Below are positions 1-9,331 of a DNA stretch of 64,000 nucleotides, piece by piece. The stretch covers positions 558,001 to 622,000 of the forward strand of contig NZ_RCWY01000001.1 of NCBI RefSeq assembly GCF_003688625.1. The letters are read 5' to 3'. A program made the translations under genes and the position numbers. This DNA is from Sphingomonas sp. PP-CE-3A-406. GTDB taxonomy: Bacteria; Pseudomonadota; Alphaproteobacteria; Sphingomonadales; Sphingomonadaceae. The number at the start of each line of letters is the position of its first letter. Within the stretch, counting starts at the first letter, position 1. The notes under the pieces were generated by a model. The model had not been told where the DNA came from. It saw only the letters and a program-made list of their open reading frames with translations, and did no database searches.

Positions 1-923
1 TGCGCCATCCGGCCTTCCCCAAGACCGTGTGCGGCGTGGTGTTCGAGGGACAGGACCGTAGCACCGGCTGCCAGTTCAGCTTTAGCTGCGACGGCGCGAT
101 CACGCGTTGGCACCCGACCGAGGACGCCTGGCGTCGCGCGCGCGAAGTCGCCACCGCGGCGCTCGGCGGCGCGGTGTTCAGCCAGGTCGGTTATGCCACG
201 CACTATCATACCGACTGGGTCGTGCCCTATTGGCAGTCGAGCCTCGACAAGATCACCGCGGTGCACACGCATCTGTTCTTCCGCTGGTCCGGCTGGTGGG
301 GGACGCCGGCGGCGTTCGGCCGTCATCCCGAAACCGTCGAACCGGTCATCACCCAGCTCGCCGGCCTGTCCGACGCGCACAAGACCGGCGCGGCCTTCGA
401 CGAAGCGCAAGCGGCGTTGGCCGAGGCCTCCGCGGCGATGGGGTTCGTCACGGCAGCGGAGTCGGATGACGCTGGCGCCGATGACGCCTCCGCGCGGCGC
501 ATCGACGCGGATACCGTCGTGGTCGTGTTCCCGCGCGGGCAATCGCCCGACACGCTCGTGACGGCTGCGACGCAGTCGTGCGGTAATCGGTCGTTCTGTC
601 GGTACATGGCGTGGCTCGACGGCACGAAGGTGCCCACGTCGCTGCCGCTCGACACCGCGCAGATGACCTCGCTGACGTTCAGTTATCTGCGCGATCGGTC
701 GAACGGCTATGAACGCGCGTTGTGGAACTGCCGCGAGTACAAGCGCGCGGATCCATCGCAATGCCTCCAGCCGCCGGGAACGAAGATCGCGGCCCCACCG
801 CCTGCGGCACCAGATGCCACTGCCAAGCCACCCGCAGCGGCGGACCTCAACGGCGTGAGGCGGAAGCCCGCGGCTTCGTCCGATCCAGTCGCACCGGCAC
901 CCAAAGCCGTCGCCGGTCAGTAA
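1..923 (+). CDS. Cell wall hydrolase, SleB-like (5' end outside window)
   Basis: The reading frame is open from base 3, so the start lies upstream and only the C-terminal part is seen. The first ~100 visible residues match the Hydrolase_2/SleB family (lytic cleavage of peptidoglycan): VCGVVFEG, the paired cysteines of CQFSFSCDG, then ATHYHTDWVVPYW and HTHLFFRW-GWWG. The remaining ~200 residues are Ala/Pro-rich and unlike the catalytic domain, probably a low-complexity tail after a poorly conserved region. The product is expected to act in the periplasm, but the signal peptide is not in view. It converges on the S9 peptidase pair, with a hairpin between them. The family assignment is firm; the role of the tail is unknown. 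Confidence 0.85.
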   Translation, partial: RHPAFPKTVCGVVFEGQDRSTGCQFSFSCDGAITRWHPTEDAWRRAREVATAALGGAVFSQVGYATHYHTDWVVPYWQSSLDKITAVHTHLFFRWSGWWGTPAAFGRHPETVEPVITQLAGLSDAHKTGAAFDEAQAALAEASAAMGFVTAAESDDAGADDASARRIDADTVVVVFPRGQSPDTLVTAATQSCGNRSFCRYMAWLDGTKVPTSLPLDTAQMTSLTFSYLRDRSNGYERALWNCREYKRADPSQCLQPPGTKIAAPPPAAPDATAKPPAAADLNGVRRKPAASSDPVAPAPKAVAGQ

Positions 924-953
924 GTCGCAAAGGCCTGAAGGCGATCAACAGTT

Positions 954-984
954 CGAGGGATGCGGCACATCGTCGCATCCCTCG
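954..984. terminator. Hairpin between convergent genes
   Basis: A perfect 11-bp inverted repeat (CGAGGGATGCG / CGCATCCCTCG) with a 9-base loop is followed by CTTT on the + strand. It lies between the stop codons of two converging genes and could terminate both. The T tract is short, so efficiency is uncertain. Confidence 0.6.
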
Positions 985-1000
985 CTTTGCGGCAGACCTT

Positions 1001-3109
1001 CTACTTAGCCAGACCGAGCTGTTGCAGCATGAACGCCTGCCACTCGGAGTTCTGCCGATAGCGTTCGAACCGTCCCGACTTGCCGCCATGCCCCGCCTCC
1101 ATGTTGACGCGGAACAGCAGCGGGTTCTTGTCGGTCTTGAGTTCGCGGAGCTTCGCCACCCATTTGGTCGGCTCGTAATATTGCACCTGGCTGTCCCACA
1201 GCCCGGTGCCGACATAGAGCGCGGGATAGGCCTTCGCCTTGACGTTGTCGTACGGCGAATAGCTCAGCATGTAGTCGTACGATGCCTTCTGCGCGGGGTT
1301 GCCCCATTCGTCATACTCGAAGGTCGTCAGCGGGATCGATGCGTCGAGCATCGTCGTCACTACGTCGACGAACGGCACCTGCGCGATGATCAGCTTGTAG
1401 TCCGCCGGCGCCATGTTCGCGACGCCGCCCATCAGCAGCCCGCCCGCGCTGCCGCCCATCGCCGCGACGCGGTCCTTCGCCGCGTATTTCTGCGCGACGA
1501 GATAGCGGGTGACGTCGATGAAGTCGGTGAAGCTGTTCTTCTTGTTGAGCAGATGCCCGTCGTCATACCAGCCGCGGCCCATCTCCTGCCCGCCGCGGAT
1601 ATGCGCGATCGCATAGACCACGCCGCGATCGAGCAGGCCGATCCGGCCCGGATCGACGGCCGGGTCGCTTGAGATTCCGTAGCTGCCATAGGCGTATTGG
1701 AAGAGCGGCGCGGTGCCGTCACGCTTGGTGCCCTTGGCGTACACCAGCGAGACCGGCACGCGTGTGCCGTCGCGCGCCGGCGCCCAGACGCGTTCGGTGA
1801 CGTATTTCGCGGGGTCGTAGCCCGGCACCGGCGCGACCTTCAGCACGCGGCGCTCGCCGGTCTTCGCGTTGACCTCGTAGGTCGTGGTCGGCGTCACGAG
1901 CGAGCCGTAGGTGTAGCGCACCCACGGCGTCGCGGTCTCCTCGTTGACGTCGAGCGACATGCGATAGGCAGGTTCGTCCGCCGTCACCGGCGTCGACTTG
2001 CCTGCATCGTTCAGCACGCGAATCATCCGGTTGCCGCCCTCGCGCTGGTCGATCGCGACGAACCCGTCGAACGGCTTGAAGCCTTCGATGAACACGGTGT
2101 CGCTGGCTGGCGTCAGGTCACGCCATGCCGCCGTGCCCTTGGCCAGATCGGCGTCGGCGACAGTGACGAGCTTGTAGTTCTTAGCGGCCTTGCTGGTGCG
2201 GATGATCCAGCGATTGCCGATGTGATCCGCGCTGTAGCGGAACTCGCGCGCGCGCGGTGCGACGATCGTGAAGTTGCTCGGGGCGGCAGCCGGTGCGCAG
2301 CGTTGCTCGTCGCTGACCGTGCTGCTGACGCCGATGCAGACGAACTTGTCGTCGGCAGTGCGCGAGACGCCCATCGAATAGGTGTCGTCCTTCTCCTCGT
2401 ACAGCAGCCCATCGCTCGCGACGGGCGTGCCGAGGATATGCGCCTTAACGCGGTAGCCGCGCAGCGTGACCGGGTCCTTCTCGACGTACAGCAACGTCTT
2501 GTTATCGTCCGCCCAGACGACGTTCGGCTCGATGTTCGAGAGCGTGTCGGCGATCGTCGCGCCGGTCGCGAGGTCCTTGACCTTGAGGACATATTGGCGG
2601 CGCCCAACGGTATCTTCCGCCCAGGCGACGCGGGCGTTGTCGGGGCTCACCGCCCAGTCGCCCAGCGCGAAGAAGCTGTGTCCCTTCGCCATTGCCGGCT
2701 CGTCGAACAGCGTTTCGGCGGGCGCGGTACGGCTGCCCTTGCGGCGTTCGAGGATCGGGTAATCGGCGCCGGTCTGGAACCGCGACCCGTAATAATAGCC
2801 GTTTTTCGCGTACGGCACCGAGCTGTCGTCCTGCTTGATATGCGAGACGGTCTCTTCGTACAGCTTGGCCTGGAGCGGCTTCAGCGACGCGAGCTGCGCA
2901 TCGGCATACGCGTTCTCCGCCGCGAGATAGGCGAGCATCTCGGGGTTTTTCCGCGTGTCGTCGCGCAGCCAGTAATAATCGTCCTCGCGCGCGCCGTTCG
3001 GCGACGTCACCTGGAACGGCTTCTTGGCAACGCGCGGCGGCTGGACCTGCGCGACCGCCGCGGTCGAGACCAGCGCCACGCCGGCGAGCATCATGTACCG
3101 TATCGTCAT
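1001..3109 (-). CDS. ptrB: S9 family peptidase, oligopeptidase B type, secreted
   Basis: 702 aa serine peptidase of the prolyl oligopeptidase clan, expected to cleave peptides after basic residues if it is a true oligopeptidase B. A signal peptide is visible (cleavage after about AAVAQ), unlike the cytosolic E. coli enzyme, so periplasmic action is inferred. The N-terminal part includes DDYYWLRDD, typical of oligopeptidase B, followed by a beta-propeller. The C-terminal alpha/beta hydrolase has the nucleophile motif GGSAGGLLMGG (Ser near residue 553) and the His motif EAGHGG near residue 675. The ATG start overlaps the stop of the upstream S9 gene by 4 bases (ATGA), and GGGAG lies upstream. 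The two peptidases form a coupled operon. Confidence 0.9.
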   Translation of the reverse strand: MTIRYMMLAGVALVSTAAVAQVQPPRVAKKPFQVTSPNGAREDDYYWLRDDTRKNPEMLAYLAAENAYADAQLASLKPLQAKLYEETVSHIKQDDSSVPYAKNGYYYGSRFQTGADYPILERRKGSRTAPAETLFDEPAMAKGHSFFALGDWAVSPDNARVAWAEDTVGRRQYVLKVKDLATGATIADTLSNIEPNVVWADDNKTLLYVEKDPVTLRGYRVKAHILGTPVASDGLLYEEKDDTYSMGVSRTADDKFVCIGVSSTVSDEQRCAPAAAPSNFTIVAPRAREFRYSADHIGNRWIIRTSKAAKNYKLVTVADADLAKGTAAWRDLTPASDTVFIEGFKPFDGFVAIDQREGGNRMIRVLNDAGKSTPVTADEPAYRMSLDVNEETATPWVRYTYGSLVTPTTTYEVNAKTGERRVLKVAPVPGYDPAKYVTERVWAPARDGTRVPVSLVYAKGTKRDGTAPLFQYAYGSYGISSDPAVDPGRIGLLDRGVVYAIAHIRGGQEMGRGWYDDGHLLNKKNSFTDFIDVTRYLVAQKYAAKDRVAAMGGSAGGLLMGGVANMAPADYKLIIAQVPFVDVVTTMLDASIPLTTFEYDEWGNPAQKASYDYMLSYSPYDNVKAKAYPALYVGTGLWDSQVQYYEPTKWVAKLRELKTDKNPLLFRVNMEAGHGGKSGRFERYRQNSEWQAFMLQQLGLAK

Positions 3110-5193
3110 CGTGCTGCTCCCTGTGCCGGCGTCGTTACGCCTGCCGGCTTCCGGTATCGATCGAACCAGGCGATGATCGCCGACGCCTTCGCCGCGGATT
3201 GCGACGGGCGGGCGGCAAGGCCACCGTGGCTCGCGCCTGGCACCTTGACCAGCGCGGTCGGTACGCCGCGAATCTGAAGCGCCGCGTAATATTGCTCGGA
3301 CTCGCTCACCGGCGTCCGGTAATCGTCGCCCCCGACCACCACCAATGTCGGCGTCTTCACGTTACCAACCAGGCTTAGCGGCGAGCGGTTCCAATAGCTC
3401 ATCGGATCCTCCCACGGCAGCTTGGTGAACCAGTAGCGCGAGGTGAACAGCGTGTTGTCCATCGTCAGCGCCTCGCTGATCCAGTTGATCACCGGCTTCT
3501 GCGTCGCGGCGGCCTTGAACCGGTCGGTCTTGCCGACGATCCACGCGGTCAGCAGCCCGCCGCCAGAACCGCCGGTCACGAACAGATTGTCCGGATCGGC
3601 GGTGCCGTCCTTGATCGCCGCGTCGACCGAGGCGATCAGGTCGTCGTAATCCGCGGCAGGGTAGGTCTTGTCGATCAGGTTGGCGAACTCGGCGCCGTAG
3701 GAGGTCGACCCGCGCGGGTTGGTCCAGAGGACTGCGTACCCGGCGGCGGCGTAGAGTTGCATGTCGGTGGCGAAACCGGGGCCATACGCGGCGTTCGGAC
3801 CGCCGTGGATCTCGAGGATCAGCGGTACGCGCTGGCCTGCGACACGTCCCGGCGGGGTGGCGATCCACGCGTCGATCGGTCGACCGTCGGGTGCGGTCAC
3901 CGCGATCTTCCGCACCGACGCGAGCGCCTTCGATCCGGTCAGCACCGCGTTGAGCGTCGTCAGGCGGCGTGGCTTCCCGCCCGCCAGCACCCAGACGTCG
4001 GCGGGGGCGCTCGCATCGCCGCCGGTATAGGCGATCGTGCCGCCCTTCGAGACCGAGAACTCACCGCCGGTATAGGGCCGGTCGAGCCCGCCCCCCGCGA
4101 CGTTGTCGATCAGCGGCGTGACGCGGCCGTCGACACCGACGCGCGCGACGCGGCGCTGGCCGTGGTCGTCGTAGGTCGCGTAGAGGCTACGGCCATCGGC
4201 AGCCCAAACCGCGTCCTCGATCGCGCGGTCGAGCGTGGCGGTCAGCGAGCGCGGCGCCGCGGCACCGCTGTCGCCGACATAGAGCTGCGTGTTCTCGTAG
4301 CTGCGGCGCTTGTCGTCGAAGCCGAGCCACGCGATCTTGCTGCCGTCTGGCGATACGCGCGGCTGCGCGTCGGGACCGTCACGCGTCGTCAGCGTCCGCA
4401 TCGTGCCGCTTGTCGCGTCGACCGCGATCACGTCGGAGTTCATCACCTGGCGATCGGCGGCGGGTCCGCGGATCGCAGCGAAGACGATGCTGCGGCCATC
4501 GGGCGTCCAAGACAGCGGGCCGCCGTCGTCGAACTTGCCATATGTCAGTTGTCGCGCGGCACCGCCATCTGCGCCGACTACGAAGAGATGATCGTAACCC
4601 GGCTTTACATAGCCCGGCCCGTCGTTCCGGTAGTTCACCCGGTCGATGATCGTCAGCGGCTCGGCCCATTTCGCGCCCTCGGGCTTGGGCGGCTGCGTGC
4701 CGAGCTTGGTCCCCTCGCCCGCTACCGTCGCGATGTAGGCGAGCTTGGTGCCGTCCGGCGACCACGCGAGCGCCTGCGGATCACCCGGAAAACTCGTCAC
4801 GCGCGCGCTTTGCGCACCGCCGATCCAGCGGACGAAGAGCTGCGATCCCTCGCCGTCGCGCGCGGCATAGGCGATGCGTGCGCCGTCGGGCGACCAGCGC
4901 GGGCTGCTGCCGTCGGTGGCGAACGGCGTCTGGCGACCGCTCGCGACGTCGATCAGCCAGAGCGAGGATTGCATCTTGTCGGTCATCACGTCGCCGGTGC
5001 GGCGAACATAGACGATCGTCTTGCCGTCCGGGCTGATCTGCGGGTCGGCCGCGATCGTCAGGCCGAACAGGTCGCTGCCGGTGAAGCTGCGCGTCGGGCC
5101 GTCGGGCACGGGGGCAGGCACCGGCGCGACCGGCTGTTGCTGGGCAAAGGCCGGCGTCGCCGCGAGCAGGAGGAGGGCAAGGGTCAAGCGCAA
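3106..5193 (-). CDS. S9 family peptidase, dipeptidyl/acylaminoacyl peptidase type, secreted
   Basis: 695 aa. A signal peptide (LALLLLAATPAFA) is followed by a TolB/WD40-like propeller with repeated SPDG blades (for example PQISPDGKTIVY, PRWSPDGARIAY, LAWSPDGTKLAY). The C-terminal alpha/beta hydrolase has Ser in GGSGGGLLT (near residue 545), Asp in GGDDYRTP and His in GASHGG, so the catalytic triad is complete. It probably removes dipeptides or acyl-amino acids in the periplasm. The start is an unusual TTG at 5193-5191. AAGGAG seven bases upstream and the signal peptide that follows directly support it, and no in-frame ATG fits better. It is the first gene of the two-gene S9 operon. Confidence 0.9.
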   Translation of the reverse strand: MRLTLALLLLAATPAFAQQQPVAPVPAPVPDGPTRSFTGSDLFGLTIAADPQISPDGKTIVYVRRTGDVMTDKMQSSLWLIDVASGRQTPFATDGSSPRWSPDGARIAYAARDGEGSQLFVRWIGGAQSARVTSFPGDPQALAWSPDGTKLAYIATVAGEGTKLGTQPPKPEGAKWAEPLTIIDRVNYRNDGPGYVKPGYDHLFVVGADGGAARQLTYGKFDDGGPLSWTPDGRSIVFAAIRGPAADRQVMNSDVIAVDATSGTMRTLTTRDGPDAQPRVSPDGSKIAWLGFDDKRRSYENTQLYVGDSGAAAPRSLTATLDRAIEDAVWAADGRSLYATYDDHGQRRVARVGVDGRVTPLIDNVAGGGLDRPYTGGEFSVSKGGTIAYTGGDASAPADVWVLAGGKPRRLTTLNAVLTGSKALASVRKIAVTAPDGRPIDAWIATPPGRVAGQRVPLILEIHGGPNAAYGPGFATDMQLYAAAGYAVLWTNPRGSTSYGAEFANLIDKTYPAADYDDLIASVDAAIKDGTADPDNLFVTGGSGGGLLTAWIVGKTDRFKAAATQKPVINWISEALTMDNTLFTSRYWFTKLPWEDPMSYWNRSPLSLVGNVKTPTLVVVGGDDYRTPVSESEQYYAALQIRGVPTALVKVPGASHGGLAARPSQSAAKASAIIAWFDRYRKPAGVTTPAQGAAR

Positions 5194-5235
5194 CGAACGG
5201 CTCCTTCGAATGAACCGCGCGAGGATGACACACTA

Positions 5236-6606
5236 TTACGGGGTGGCAAGCGGTACGAACGTCACCGGCAAACCATCCTTCGGGCGCGGGATCGGGAAGA
5301 CCTGCCATGCATCGCCGCTGCCCGCCAGCGCCTCGATCCGGTAGCGCGTGAGCAGATGCGCGATCAGCAGTCGCATCTGCATCGTCGCGAAGTGCAAGCC
5401 GATGCACATGTGCGCGCCGCCGCCGAACGGGACCCAGGCGAACCGGTGACGGCCCTTCGACGCTTCGGGCGTGAAGCGGAGAGGGTCGAACCTGTCGGGA
5501 TCGGGCCAGTGCTCGGCCATCCGGTGCGTGAAGGTGATGGCGGTGTTGACGCTCGTACCCTCCGGGATATCGAAGCCGCCGAAGCTGAAATCCTTGAGCG
5601 CGCGGCGCGGGATCGACGGCACCGGCGGCATCATGCGCAGCGATTCCTTGAATGCGTATTCGGTGAGGACGAGGCGATCGAGTTGCTCGGTCAGCGGCAC
5701 GGCCGGGTCGAGCGCAGCGACCTCTTCGCGTAGCCGCTCCTGCCATTCCGGGTTGCGCGCGAGCAGCATCATCAGGCTGGTCGCGGACGAGGTGATCGTG
5801 TCGTGCGCCGCCATCATCAGGAAGTTCATGTGGTCGGCGATCGCCAGTGCGGACAGCGGCGCGCCGTCGTCATCGGTCGCGCGGCAGAATTGCGAGAAGA
5901 AATCTTGGCCGTTTCCGGTCCGCCGCGCGGGGATTTCACGCTCGAAAAAGCCGACCAGATACGCGCGCGCCTTCACGCCCTTGCGCATCTGCGTACCGGG
6001 CCAGGGTTTGCGGATCGGCGAAACGCTCGCCTGGACCTCGTCGACGAACGCCTGGTTGATCCGGTCCGCCTCCGCGCCGAGCGGCACGCCGAGGAAGCTG
6101 GTCGCGGCGAGATCGAGCGTGAGCTTTTTCACCACGTCGTAGAAGCGCAAGGTCTGCCCGGCCCAGCCGCCGATCGCGGACTCGATCCCAGCATCGAGTT
6201 CGGTCGCATAATGCCGCATCGGTTCGGGCTTGAACGCGACCGACAGCGCCTTGCGATCGGCGCGATGCTTGTCGAAATCCATCAGCATCAGGCCGCGCGG
6301 GAACAGCATGTTGAGCAGCGGCCCCCAGCCTTGCTCAGACGAGAAGATCTTGTCGCGATCGAACAGCACCAGTTCGTTCGCATCGGGACCGAGCAGGTTG
6401 ACGCCGGTCCCGCCGAGCGCACGATTGCGATAGATCGGGCCGTACCGCGCTGCCATGCCTTCCGAAAATGCGATCGGATCGGCCAGCAGCTTGAACGTGT
6501 TGCCGACGAACGGCAGGCCGTTGCTGCCCGGAATATGGTCGAGCGCACCCTTAGGCTGGCGCGGAAGCCAGTGCGGGCTGGCATTCTGCAACATGGCGTG
6601 GCTCAT
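5236..6606 (-). CDS. Cytochrome P450
   Basis: 456 aa heme monooxygenase. The heme-ligand loop FGGGAHMCIG has Cys at residue 401, the I-helix carries AAHDTITSS, and ESLR is the ExxR motif. No membrane anchor is seen, so it should be a soluble bacterial P450 that needs separate redox partners; no ferredoxin or ferredoxin reductase is nearby. By feel the sequence resembles CYP26/CYP51-like enzymes rather than CYP153, but I cannot assign a family. The start was set at 6606 because GAGGA precedes it and the protein family begins near here; a longer open frame continues upstream. It is divergent from the SDR gene, with a putative operator between them, and opens the proposed oxidation pathway. Confidence 0.9.
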   Translation of the reverse strand: MSHAMLQNASPHWLPRQPKGALDHIPGSNGLPFVGNTFKLLADPIAFSEGMAARYGPIYRNRALGGTGVNLLGPDANELVLFDRDKIFSSEQGWGPLLNMLFPRGLMLMDFDKHRADRKALSVAFKPEPMRHYATELDAGIESAIGGWAGQTLRFYDVVKKLTLDLAATSFLGVPLGAEADRINQAFVDEVQASVSPIRKPWPGTQMRKGVKARAYLVGFFEREIPARRTGNGQDFFSQFCRATDDDGAPLSALAIADHMNFLMMAAHDTITSSATSLMMLLARNPEWQERLREEVAALDPAVPLTEQLDRLVLTEYAFKESLRMMPPVPSIPRRALKDFSFGGFDIPEGTSVNTAITFTHRMAEHWPDPDRFDPLRFTPEASKGRHRFAWVPFGGGAHMCIGLHFATMQMRLLIAHLLTRYRIEALAGSGDAWQVFPIPRPKDGLPVTFVPLATP

Positions 6607-6653
6607 CGTCGGATCCTCAGCGACATGCCGGCTTGGCAACGCCCGAATACGGA

Positions 6654-6670
6654 CATAACTAATGTTCTGC
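6654..6670. promoter_or_regulatory. Candidate TetR operator, copy 1
   Basis: The sequence CATAACTAATGTTCTGC matches 14 of 17 positions with the copy at 9914-9930, including 12 of the first 13. It lies in the divergent promoter region between the P450 and SDR genes. Imperfect dyad arms (ACAT/ATGT at 6653-6656 and 6662-6665) suit a dimeric regulator. Regulation by the TetR protein at 9332-9916 is inferred. Confidence 0.5.
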
Positions 6671-6710
6671 AACCGGGGCGCGGATCCCGGCGCTTTGACA
6701 GGAGAGATGC

Positions 6711-7490
6711 ATGGACCTCGCAAATAGTGCTGCCGTCGTAACGGGCGGCGCGTCGGGCCTGGGCGCCGCGACCGCGCGCGCGCTAGCGGCCAAGGGGGTG
6801 AAGGTGGCGATCTTCGACCTCCAGGCGGACAAGGGCGAAGCGCTAGCGGACGAGATCGGCGGGGTGTTCTGCAAAGTCGACGTGACGTCCGACGATAGCG
6901 TCGATACGGGGTTCGAGGCGGCGCGAGCGGCGCACGGGCAGGAGCGGATCCTAGTCAATTGCGCGGGCACGGGGAATGCGGCGAAGACCGCCGGGCGCTC
7001 GAAGCAGGACGGATCGATCAAGCATTTCCCGCTCGATGCGTTCGACCGGATCATCCAGATCAACCTGGTCGGCACGTTCCGCTGCCTCGCGAAATCGGCG
7101 GCTGGGATGTTGACGCTGGAGCCCGGCGAGGACGGAGAGCGCGGCGCAATCGTCAACACCGCGAGCGCGGCGGCGGAGGATGGCCAGATGGGCCAGGCCG
7201 CGTATTCCGCGTCGAAGGCAGGGGTGGTCGGGATGACCTTGCCGATTGCGCGCGATCTTATGAGCGAGGGGATCCGCGTGAACACGATCCTGCCGGGGAT
7301 CTTCGACACGCCGCTGCTGGCGGCCGCGCCGCAGCAGGTGCGCGATGCGCTGGCGGCGTCGGTGCCGTTTCCGAAGCGCCTCGGGCGGCCGGAGGAGTTC
7401 GCGGCGCTCGCGCTGACGATGATCGAATGCGGGTATTTCAATGGGGAGGACGTGCGGCTGGACGGCGCGATCCGGATGGCGCCTCGTTAA
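6711..7490 (+). CDS. SDR family dehydrogenase, 3-hydroxyacyl-CoA dehydrogenase type 2-like
   Basis: 259 aa NAD(P)-dependent short-chain dehydrogenase. It has the Rossmann motif TGGASGLG near the N terminus, NCAG, and the catalytic YSASK (Tyr about 165, Lys 169). The overall arrangement, with a long insert before INLVGTF, resembles the HSD17B10 (type II 3-hydroxyacyl-CoA dehydrogenase) branch. AGGAG at 6700-6704 supports the ATG. In context it would oxidise 3-hydroxyacyl-CoA to 3-ketoacyl-CoA for the thiolase at 10001. An alcohol or steroid dehydrogenase role is also possible. It is transcribed away from the P450 gene and ends before a repeat hairpin. Confidence 0.85.
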   Translation: MDLANSAAVVTGGASGLGAATARALAAKGVKVAIFDLQADKGEALADEIGGVFCKVDVTSDDSVDTGFEAARAAHGQERILVNCAGTGNAAKTAGRSKQDGSIKHFPLDAFDRIIQINLVGTFRCLAKSAAGMLTLEPGEDGERGAIVNTASAAAEDGQMGQAAYSASKAGVVGMTLPIARDLMSEGIRVNTILPGIFDTPLLAAAPQQVRDALAASVPFPKRLGRPEEFAALALTMIECGYFNGEDVRLDGAIRMAPR

Positions 7491-7518
7491 CGGGCTAAAC
7501 GTTGGCTCATCCCCCCCC

Positions 7519-7616
7519 CCCCGGCGGAGGCCGGGGCCCAATTGGGGAACGTTGCTAACGAGGAGCTGCGCTCCGTTACTACGACCTTTCCAATTGGGCC
7601 CCGGCCTCCGCCGGGG
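7519..7616. repeat. Dispersed long-hairpin repeat, copy 1
   Basis: A perfect 27-bp inverted repeat (arms 7519-7545 and 7590-7616) encloses a 44-base loop. A second copy is at 40825-40921. The stems differ at the position pairs expected to base-pair, so pairing is kept. The loops share ACGTTGCTAAC and a GTTACTNCGACCTTTC-like segment. A run of twelve C residues (7511-7522) enters the left arm. The element lies between the converging SDR and GMC genes and may also end transcription. The family is not recognised. Confidence 0.8.
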
Positions 7617-7653
7617 TGGTGCCTCGTCGCCGAGGTGTTGCTTGTAGCGGTCC

Positions 7654-9273
7654 TCAGGCCGCCCGCGCCAGTTGTCGGCCCTTGATCATGTCCGCGGCCT
7701 TTTCCGCGATCATGATCGTCGGCGCGTTGGTGTTGGACCCGATCAGCGTCGGCATCACCGAGGCGTCCACCACCCGCAACCCCTGAAGCCCGCGCACCGC
7801 CAAGGTCGCATCGACCACCGCCAGTGCATCGTCTGCGGCGCCCATCTTGCACGTCCCCACAGGGTGGTAGATCGTCTCGGCGGTCCGCCGCACCCAGGCG
7901 TCGATCTCGTCGTCGGTCCGCACATCCTCGCCCGGCGACAATTCCCCCGCCCGGTATGGATCGAGCGCCGCCTGCCGTGCCACATCGCGACCGATGCCGA
8001 CGCACGCGCGCATCACGCGCCGATCTTCCGCGGTCGCGAGATAGTTCGCGACGATCGTCGGATCGGCGAACGGATCCGCGGAGCGCAGCCCGATCCGTCC
8101 GCGACTCTGCGGCCGCAACTGGCAGAGATGCAGCGTGAAGCCGTCCTCGGTCGCCTTGATCTTCCCGTGGTCCTGCATGATCGCGAGCACCGCGTGGATC
8201 TGCACGTCGGGCCGCGACAGCCTCTCGCGCGACGACACGAACGCGCCCGCCTCGAGGAACTGCTGCCGCCCCGCCCCCTTGCCGCGCAACAGGTAATTGA
8301 GCCCGACGCCAATCATCCCAACGCCCTTGGTCATCGCATAGCCGGTGCGCAGCCCGCGCGATTTCCAGTTCATCACGACGTCGAGGTGATCCTGAAGGTT
8401 CTCGCCAACACCGGGCAGCGCGTGCACCACGCCGACCCCCGCCGCGGTCAGCCGGTCCGGATCGCCGATTCCCGACAGCTGGAGGATATGCGGCGACTGC
8501 ACCGCGCCCGCGCATAGCAAGACCTCGCGCGTCGCCGTCACACTCTCCGCGCGCGCCCCCTTGTCGAGCACGTAATCGACGCCGGTCGCACGTCCCTTGT
8601 CGATCCGGATCCTAGTCGTCCGCGCGCCCGTGACGCAGGTCAGGTTGCGCCGCGACAGTACCGGCCGCAGATACGCCGCCGCCGTGCTCCACCGCTTCCC
8701 GTCCGCAACGGTCAGGTCGTAGCGCCCGAACCCCTCCTGGCTCGCGCCGTTGAAATCCTCGGTCACCGGATAGCCAGCTTGGCGCCCCGCCTCGACCAGC
8801 GCGTCGTAGAACGGGCTGTCGGACTCGCCGCCCGAGATCGTCAGCGGTCCCCCGCCACCATGCAGGTCGCTTTCGCCGCGATGATGCCCTTCGAGCCGCT
8901 TGAAATACGGCAGCACGTCGTCGAACGACCAACCGGGCAAGCCCATCTGCCGCCATTCGTCGTAATCCTGCGGATGGCCCCGCGTGTAGATCATGCCGTT
9001 GATCGACGAGCTGCCGCCCAGCCCCTTGCCGCGGGGCCACCATAGGCGACGGTTATCGAGATGCGGCTCGGGCTCGGTCGAGAAGCCCCAGTTGCTCGCA
9101 TTCTTGCTCTTGATGAGTTCGCCGACGCCCGCGGGCATCCGCACCAGCACGCCGTCGTTGCGCCCGCCCGCCTCGAGCAGCAGCACGCTCACATCAGGGT
9201 CCTCGGTCAGCCGCGCGGCGAGCACACAGCCGGCCGAGCCCGCGCCGATAATCACGTAGTCATACGTCCGCAT
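7654..9273 (-). CDS. GMC family FAD-dependent alcohol dehydrogenase
   Basis: 539 aa glucose-methanol-choline oxidoreductase. The N-terminal FAD dinucleotide-binding motif is DYVIIGAGSAG, followed by LLLEAGG and the GMC signature around PRGKGLGGSSSING. The C terminus has YHPVGTCKMG with the catalytic His, then SNTNAPTIMIAEKAADMI. It resembles AlkJ- and choline-dehydrogenase-like enzymes that oxidise primary alcohols to aldehydes and pass electrons to quinone or another acceptor. The ATG at 9273 follows a G-rich ribosome site. It lies 58 bases downstream of the TetR gene on the same strand, so co-transcription is likely. In context it would follow the P450 hydroxylation step. Confidence 0.9.
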   Translation of the reverse strand: MRTYDYVIIGAGSAGCVLAARLTEDPDVSVLLLEAGGRNDGVLVRMPAGVGELIKSKNASNWGFSTEPEPHLDNRRLWWPRGKGLGGSSSINGMIYTRGHPQDYDEWRQMGLPGWSFDDVLPYFKRLEGHHRGESDLHGGGGPLTISGGESDSPFYDALVEAGRQAGYPVTEDFNGASQEGFGRYDLTVADGKRWSTAAAYLRPVLSRRNLTCVTGARTTRIRIDKGRATGVDYVLDKGARAESVTATREVLLCAGAVQSPHILQLSGIGDPDRLTAAGVGVVHALPGVGENLQDHLDVVMNWKSRGLRTGYAMTKGVGMIGVGLNYLLRGKGAGRQQFLEAGAFVSSRERLSRPDVQIHAVLAIMQDHGKIKATEDGFTLHLCQLRPQSRGRIGLRSADPFADPTIVANYLATAEDRRVMRACVGIGRDVARQAALDPYRAGELSPGEDVRTDDEIDAWVRRTAETIYHPVGTCKMGAADDALAVVDATLAVRGLQGLRVVDASVMPTLIGSNTNAPTIMIAEKAADMIKGRQLARAA

Positions 9274-9331
9274 GCCCGCATCCCCCCGTTTCGCGCTCCG
9301 CTTTTTTACGGAGTCGCGTCAGTCCGCTACG

